Shown here one piece after another: positions 6,567 to 10,276 of a DNA stretch of 10,276 bases. Within the stretch, counting starts at the first letter, position 1, and each line of letters starts with the position of its first letter. The notes under the pieces are model-generated. The model was not told the origin of the DNA, did no database searches, and was given only the letters and a program-made list of their open reading frames with translations. The stretch is from NCBI GenBank assembly GCA_903930505.1, contig CAIYYQ010000340.1, forward strand, positions 1-10,276, given 5' to 3'. The stretch comes from Methanobacteriota archaeon. Lineage in GTDB: Archaea > Thermoplasmatota > E2 > DHVEG-1. Made by a program: the position numbers and the translations under genes.

Positions 6567-7997
6567 ATGGCCGGAAATCATTGGAAAACAATACTAGTTT
6601 TTCTTATTATTGGATTCTTACTAGAAACTTCCATAACACCACCAATTTCTGCAACACAGAGAACTGATCTATTACCAATTGTATCTTCACTAAACATAAA
6701 GGAACAATCCACTGAAAATACGTTGTACAACCTTCTCATCATCACCCCGCAAACGTTTGCCTCAGCGTTACAACCACTGGTCACACATAAGAACAAAATG
6801 GGGATTTCGACACAGTTAGTCACGTTGAACCAATTATATACACAGATGGGCCAACAGGGTCGAGATTCCGCAGAGAAAATCAAATACTACATTAAATACG
6901 CAATGGAAACCTGGGGTGTACAATATGTGATGCTCGTCGGAGATTTTCGTCTTATGCCAATCCGCTACTGCTACAATGCGGACAACAACTCAGGATACCC
7001 AGAACCACGGTTTATCTCTGAACTCTACTATGCAGATATCTATGATCAAAACGGGAATTTCTCCAGTTGGGACACTAATGGAAACGGCGTCTACGGTGAA
7101 TGGTTCATTGATCACGCAGAGGATGCAAACATTGATTTATACCCTGATGTCGCAGTGGGACGTCTCGCCTGCAGAAACACAAAAGAGGTTCAAACCATGG
7201 TCCAAAAAATCATCACGTACGAAACAACAACCTATGGGAAAAGCTGGTTTAATACAATGGTTGTTGTTGCAGGAGATACCTACCCTCAATCTGAAAACCC
7301 TAATTGGACAGGATACGAAGGAGAACAAAACACGCAACACGGCCTTGACAACATGACTGGTTTCACACCAGTAAAACTCTGGACATCTACTGGTTCACTT
7401 ACCGGAACAAAAGATGTAGCAAACGCAGTAAATAATGGGTGTGGATTTTTATATTTTGAAGGACATGCAAACCCATTCAAATGGAGCACCCATCCACCAA
7501 ATAATACCTCATGGGTGGAGGGGCTAAATGTTGTGTCGATGTCTCAGTTGAAAAACAAAGATATGTACCCTGTGTGTGTGGTTGGTGGGTGTCACAATCT
7601 CGAGTTGGATGTGCATCCGTTAAAAATATTACAGGACCCATGGTATTATTACACCTGGATTCCTGTATGCTGGGGGTGGGCACTAACAAAAAAGATCGGC
7701 GGTGGTTCAATTGCTACCCTTGGATGTACAGGTCTTGGGATGTCAAAGGAGGATAAAAAATCGTTTAGCGGTGCCGGTGACTTTCTTGAGCCAACGTTTT
7801 TCTATGAATATGGGACCAATGGCACACATATCCTTGGTAACGTTTGGAAAAACGCAATCACAGATTATCTCAACGTATATCCTATTAATTGGAGCACACC
7901 TGCGGCGAATGATTCGGCGATTGATGCAAAAACCGTTCAACAATGGGCGCTACTCGGAGATCCAAGCCTTCTGATCGGTGGATATCCAGCCATCTAA
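6567..7997 (+). CDS. Secreted C25 (gingipain-like) cysteine peptidase
   Basis: A 476-residue exported protein. Residues 1-29 look like a signal peptide: a short start with Lys7, a hydrophobic core TILVFLIIGFLL, and a likely cut near ISA-T. The body fits the Peptidase C25 fold: NLLIITPQTF (55-64), YVMLVGDFRLMP (120-131), DVAVGRLACR (194-203), then the catalytic His300 in YFEGHANPF and catalytic Cys342 in CVVGGCHN. It ends with the family's LLGDPSLLIGGYP. DTNGNGVYGE (169-178) resembles a calcium-binding loop. The likely job is breakdown of extracellular protein; substrate preference cannot be read. Unlike gingipains it has no long propeptide, no carboxy-terminal adhesin or Ig domain and no sorting tail, so it may be freely released. 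The start ATG 6567 is set by the TATA box. The gene stands alone, with a T-rich terminator behind it. Confidence 0.87.
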   Translation: MAGNHWKTILVFLIIGFLLETSITPPISATQRTDLLPIVSSLNIKEQSTENTLYNLLIITPQTFASALQPLVTHKNKMGISTQLVTLNQLYTQMGQQGRDSAEKIKYYIKYAMETWGVQYVMLVGDFRLMPIRYCYNADNNSGYPEPRFISELYYADIYDQNGNFSSWDTNGNGVYGEWFIDHAEDANIDLYPDVAVGRLACRNTKEVQTMVQKIITYETTTYGKSWFNTMVVVAGDTYPQSENPNWTGYEGEQNTQHGLDNMTGFTPVKLWTSTGSLTGTKDVANAVNNGCGFLYFEGHANPFKWSTHPPNNTSWVEGLNVVSMSQLKNKDMYPVCVVGGCHNLELDVHPLKILQDPWYYYTWIPVCWGWALTKKIGGGSIATLGCTGLGMSKEDKKSFSGAGDFLEPTFFYEYGTNGTHILGNVWKNAITDYLNVYPINWSTPAANDSAIDAKTVQQWALLGDPSLLIGGYPAI

Positions 7998-8023
7998 ACA
8001 AGTATTCATTCAAGAAACAACAC

Positions 8024-8040
8024 TTTTTTTCTCTTTTTAT
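8024..8040 (+). terminator. T-rich terminator after the C25 peptidase gene
   Basis: Seven T's (8024-8030) and five T's (8034-8038) lie about 27 bases after the peptidase stop. Archaeal transcription ends at such oligo-T tracts without needing a hairpin, and no stem is seen. The tract sits before the TATA-like element of thyX, so it would separate the two units. Confidence 0.5.
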
Positions 8041-8070
8041 TCAACAGACTAGAGATGTTGTTTCATCAAA

Positions 8071-8080
8071 ACTATTAAAG
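8071..8080 (+). promoter_or_regulatory. Probable TATA box of the thyX-arfC unit
   Basis: ACTATTAAAG is centred near 8075. A start about 26 bases on falls near 8101, which excludes ATG 8096 and leaves a leader of about 13 bases before ATG 8114. GGGGAC at 8102-8107 could act as a weak ribosome site. Confidence 0.4.
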
Positions 8081-8113
8081 ACCCTAATGATTCTCATGTA
8101 CGGGGACGTACAA

Positions 8114-8776
8114 ATGAATGTGAAACTCATTGGTTATACACCAAATCCTGAAAAAATTCCTGCGATGGCAGCAAAACTTACCCATAGCAACGCAAAACCA
8201 GAGGAACTCAAACACGCATCAGAAAAAGAGCTACAGACGATCCTCAAAGAGGTCATGAAGCTTGGGCATTTTAGCGTTGTTGAACACACAAATTTTACTT
8301 TTGCAATAAGTGATGTAAGCAGATCCCTTACCCATCAGCTTGTTCGTCATCGGATCGCAAGTTATTCTCAGCAGAGCCAACGGTATGTAAATCTTAAGAA
8401 ACCTTCGTATGTGATTCCACCAACGATTGCAAAAAACAAAGAAATGAAAAAAACGTATGAGCAAACAATGACTCATATCTGGGGTGAATACAACAAGCTC
8501 CTTGAGATGAAAATCCCTGCAGAAGATGCAAGATACGTGTTACCAAATGCAACTTGTACCAATATCCTAGTTACGATGAATGCACGTTCGCTCCTCAACT
8601 TTTTTGAGTTGCGATGCTGTCAACACGCGCAATGGGAAATCCGAGAACTCGCACAAAAAATGCTCGCTGAAGTAAAAAAAGTGGCTCCCACGATTTTTGC
8701 GCATGCAGGTCCCCAATGTAAAACCAAACAGATTTGCCCTGAAAAAAAGACGGACTGTCCCTTGTACCCAAAGTGA
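8114..8776 (+). CDS. thyX: Flavin-dependent thymidylate synthase ThyX
   Basis: ThyX makes dTMP from dUMP using FAD, NADPH and methylenetetrahydrofolate or an archaeal equivalent such as methylene-tetrahydromethanopterin. The 220-residue protein has the signature RHRIASYSQQSQR (residues 78-90) with Ser88, the conserved LGHFSVVEH (50-58), ARYVLPNAT (139-147) and NARSLLNFFELR...HAQWEIR (156-177). All are expected for the homotetrameric enzyme. The end carries Cys202, Cys208 and Cys215 in a short Cys/Pro-rich tail found in a subset of ThyX proteins. ATG 8114 is chosen because ThyX proteins begin MxVKLIxYTPNP and because of the TATA position. The frame is open far upstream into the peptidase gene, but that part is out-of-frame shadow and spacer. 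arfC follows after three bases. Confidence 0.95.
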   Translation: MNVKLIGYTPNPEKIPAMAAKLTHSNAKPEELKHASEKELQTILKEVMKLGHFSVVEHTNFTFAISDVSRSLTHQLVRHRIASYSQQSQRYVNLKKPSYVIPPTIAKNKEMKKTYEQTMTHIWGEYNKLLEMKIPAEDARYVLPNATCTNILVTMNARSLLNFFELRCCQHAQWEIRELAQKMLAEVKKVAPTIFAHAGPQCKTKQICPEKKTDCPLYPK

Positions 8777-8779
8777 GCG

Positions 8780-9436
8780 ATGATGAAAAAACCCTATGTC
8801 ATTGTGAATTGTGCGATGTCTGCTGATGGAAAAATCGCGTTACCCTCGAGGAAACAACTGCGGATATCCTGCGACGAAGACATCAAGCGCATGTACGAAC
8901 TTCGCAACGACTGCGATGCGGTTCTGATCGGAATTGAAACAGTTCTATCTGATGATCCGAAACTAACTGTTAAGGAAACTTATGTAAAAAACCCAAGGCA
9001 ACCATTACGAGTTGTTCTTGATAGTCGTAACAGAACACCGGTTTCTGCTCAGGTTTTAAACACTACTGCAAAAACCTTGATTATTGTTGCAAAGGGAACG
9101 GAAAAACAGTTCGACAGAAGTCACATTGAGATTGCAGGTTGTAATGTCGATAATGACGGATATCTTGATCTCAAAAGCGTTCTTGAGTTACTGTCTAAAC
9201 GTGGTGTAAAAAAACTGCTTGTAGAAGGCGGTGGCACCATAATCTGGAATTTTTTGAAACAGAAACTGGTTGATGAGTTATTCGTCTACATTGGACCATG
9301 TATCATTGGAGGCAAAGATACACCGACGATGGCAGAGGGTTTAGGGATAAAAAATGAAGATGAAGTAATTACTTTAAAAATAATTTCTGTAAAAAGATTG
9401 GGCCATGGTATTTTTATTCATTATCGACCACTATAG
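8780..9436 (+). CDS. arfC: Archaeal riboflavin-pathway reductase (diaminopyrimidinone ribosyl-phosphate reductase)
   Basis: A 218-residue RibD carboxy-terminal-domain protein. Archaeal members (ArfC/Rib7 type) use NAD(P)H to reduce the ribosyl chain of 2,5-diamino-6-ribosylamino-4(3H)-pyrimidinone 5'-phosphate to ribitol, an early step of riboflavin and F420 flavin synthesis. Visible motifs are VNCAMSADGKIAL (9-21), CDAVLIGIETVLSDDPKLTV (45-64), VVLDSRNRTP (78-87) and the nucleotide-binding LLVEGGGTIIWNFL (146-159), then IGPCIIGGKDTPT. There is no amino-terminal deaminase domain, as in archaea, whereas bacterial RibD is a fusion. ATG 8780 and 8783 are both possible. The gene lies three bases after thyX, almost surely in the same transcript. 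Other dihydrofolate reductase-like members exist, but length and context favour ArfC. Confidence 0.88.
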   Translation: MMKKPYVIVNCAMSADGKIALPSRKQLRISCDEDIKRMYELRNDCDAVLIGIETVLSDDPKLTVKETYVKNPRQPLRVVLDSRNRTPVSAQVLNTTAKTLIIVAKGTEKQFDRSHIEIAGCNVDNDGYLDLKSVLELLSKRGVKKLLVEGGGTIIWNFLKQKLVDELFVYIGPCIIGGKDTPTMAEGLGIKNEDEVITLKIISVKRLGHGIFIHYRPL

Positions 9437-9495
9437 AGAGAACGAAAACAGAACTAAAAATCATCATGATGTGTACGTGGAACAAACAGTTTTTG

Positions 9496-9512
9496 AAAAA
9501 AAAATGAAAAAA
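9496..9512 (-). terminator. Oligo-T terminator of the dockerin-protein gene
   Basis: On the minus strand, T6 (9507-9512) and T9 (9496-9504) lie about 80 bases after the stop of the dockerin protein. This is a typical archaeal intrinsic terminator, placed in the convergent gap with arfC. Confidence 0.5.
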
Positions 9513-9532
9513 TGAGATGGGGCAAGTAGCGA

Positions 9533-9538
9533 TTTTTT
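9533..9538 (+). terminator. Oligo-T tract, possible end of thyX-arfC transcript
   Basis: Six T's lie about 96 bases after the arfC stop; a T5 run (9490-9494) lies closer. Either could act as an archaeal oligo-T terminator. No hairpin is evident. The convergent spacer 9437-9591 shows no gene of its own. Confidence 0.3.
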
Positions 9539-9591
9539 CAAGGCGTCTTCTTCCAATCGGTTGTTTGCTTCTGTACTACTTGGATCCGTTT

Positions 9592-10276
9592 CTACGAACC
9601 AAGTAACGCGACGAACGGGTCGATATCAGCGAACGTGACTGAGTTGTCCAAGTTGCAGTCTGCAGAGAACCAATACTGGTCCGGGTGAGCATCTACATAG
9701 GTTGCATGACTGCCGAGCATTGCGACGAACGGGTCGATGTCAGCGAACGTGACCTTGTTATCATTGTTGCAGTCACCGAGTTTAAACATTCTCACGGAGC
9801 GTGCAGTTGACGGATTACTTTCTGGTCCGCTGGGTCCGTGTTTTACGGTGGCGGTGATGCTGTATGTTCCGTATTTAGCACCATATGCATACGATGCAGA
9901 TGCGGAACCGGTGACCGGTCCAATGAGGGTGCTGTTGCCGTCGCCCCAGTAGAACGTAAAGTACAGATCATTTCCTGTTTCTGTGGAGGTGCTCTGATAT
10001 GTGTACTGTTTTGCTGGGTATCCGCCGATTCCCTTGTACAAGTCGGCTGCGAACGTATGCCAGGCTGTGATATCAGCGGCTTGTGTGGGTGCTGGAGGAA
10101 TTGGCTGTGCTTCGGTTGTGAAACTCCAAATCGGACCAGGTGTACTAGACAAATGATTATCAGTAGAGACAATCTGCCAATAATACGTGACACTATACCC
10201 CATCGTCCCAGGATCATAAGATGTCCCAGGCTGATCATTTGAGACAAGAACATCAGGAGTTGAATCACCAGCTTCG
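9592..10276 (-). CDS. Secreted modular protein: Fn3-like, PKD-like and dockerin repeats; 5' end cut
   Basis: The frame is open from the right edge to a TAG at 9592, giving the last 227 residues of a larger protein. Numbered from the first complete codon in the window, residues 27-54 (YYWQIVSTDNHLSSTPGPIW, then SFTTE) look like the end of a fibronectin type III-like domain. A Pro-rich linker follows. At about 65-165 comes a PKD-like beta domain with FTFYWGDGNST and GTYSITATVKHG. The end is a pair of dockerin-type calcium loops: GDCNNDNKVTFADIDPF (ligands Asp168, Asn170, Asp172, Asp179) and ADCNLDNSVTFADIDPF (Asp206, Asn208, Asp210, Asp217). Dockerins bind cohesins or stabilise extracellular proteins. 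The catalytic part, if any, lies outside the window. No membrane helix or PGF-type sorting tail follows the second loop. The base composition looks more GC-rich than the neighbours. Confidence 0.85.
   Translation of the reverse strand, partial: EAGDSTPDVLVSNDQPGTSYDPGTMGYSVTYYWQIVSTDNHLSSTPGPIWSFTTEAQPIPPAPTQAADITAWHTFAADLYKGIGGYPAKQYTYQSTSTETGNDLYFTFYWGDGNSTLIGPVTGSASASYAYGAKYGTYSITATVKHGPSGPESNPSTARSVRMFKLGDCNNDNKVTFADIDPFVAMLGSHATYVDAHPDQYWFSADCNLDNSVTFADIDPFVALLGS
9608..9753 (-). repeat. Near-identical 32-base repeats encoding the two dockerin loops
   Basis: Bases 9608-9639 and 9722-9753 match at 31 of 32 positions, spaced 114 bases (38 codons) apart in the same frame. They encode VTFADIDPFVA in both calcium loops. 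Identity at the DNA level, including wobble positions, suggests recent duplication or gene conversion rather than only protein-level conservation. Confidence 0.8.

Noticed and set aside
7943..8113. Long amino-terminal extension of ThyX
   Set aside because: The frame overlaps the peptidase 3' end and crosses a T-rich terminator and a TATA-like element. ThyX homology begins at ATG 8114.
9843..10268. Second minus-strand frame of 141 codons across the Fn3/PKD region
   Set aside because: It is a shifted shadow of the modular protein, whose frame shows domain motifs and stays open to the window edge.
1..10276. CRISPR array, tRNA or rRNA gene, insertion sequence
   Set aside because: No regularly spaced repeats, cloverleaf-like stretches, rRNA-like blocks, terminal inverted repeats or transposase motifs were seen. 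The only clear repeat is the dockerin pair.

Overview
The window reads as archaeal, most likely a Thermoplasmatota-type euryarchaeon. That lineage guess is inference: Marine Benthic Group D-like sediment archaea are known to carry gingipain-type C25 peptidases. The archaeal call rests on four things. The single genes have TATA-box promoters with little or no leader. Genes inside the long operon have strong Shine-Dalgarno sites. There is an archaeosortase. The membrane complex is of the Mrp-MBH type, and an archaeal-type riboflavin reductase is present. By eye the DNA is moderately AT-rich. No rRNA, tRNA, CRISPR array, transposase or integrase was seen.

Layout, left to right. (1) 1-859, minus: the amino-terminal 286 codons of an archaeosortase/exosortase-family transpeptidase with a full Cys/Arg/His triad. 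It has no stop inside the window and runs off the left edge. (2) 923-6415, minus: a ten-gene operon with coding ends that overlap or nearly touch. In transcription order it encodes MrpE, MrpF, MrpG, MbhD, MbhE, MrpB, MrpC, MrpD, MbhI and a NuoH-like subunit (MbhM). This is the order of the membrane arm of the Pyrococcus MBH hydrogenase, but the catalytic and iron-sulfur genes (mbhJ, K, L, N) are absent. (3) 6416-6566: a divergent promoter region. (4) 6567-7997, plus: a secreted C25 (gingipain-like) cysteine peptidase. (5) 8114-9436, plus: a thyX-arfC pair, a flavin-dependent thymidylate synthase followed by a riboflavin-pathway reductase. (6) 9437-9591: a convergent intergenic region with terminator-like tracts on both strands. 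(7) 9592-10276, minus: the carboxy-terminal part of a large secreted protein with Fn3-like, PKD-like and dockerin-type calcium-binding repeats. It runs off the right edge.

How the parts may work together. The operon would make a cation/proton-translocating membrane module carrying a complex I-like NuoH connector. It must either pair with peripheral subunits encoded elsewhere or act without them. The archaeosortase, the C25 peptidase and the dockerin/PKD protein suggest a surface and extracellular protein-degrading lifestyle. Neither secreted protein shows an archaeosortase sorting tail at its visible carboxy terminus. ThyX needs FAD, and ArfC supplies an early step towards riboflavin, so the two-gene unit couples a flavoenzyme with cofactor synthesis.

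Main points for a second look: an apparent CTG start codon for the NuoH-like gene, the missing catalytic subunits, the archaeosortase placed directly behind the energy-conversion operon, and the dockerin repeats in an archaeal secreted protein.
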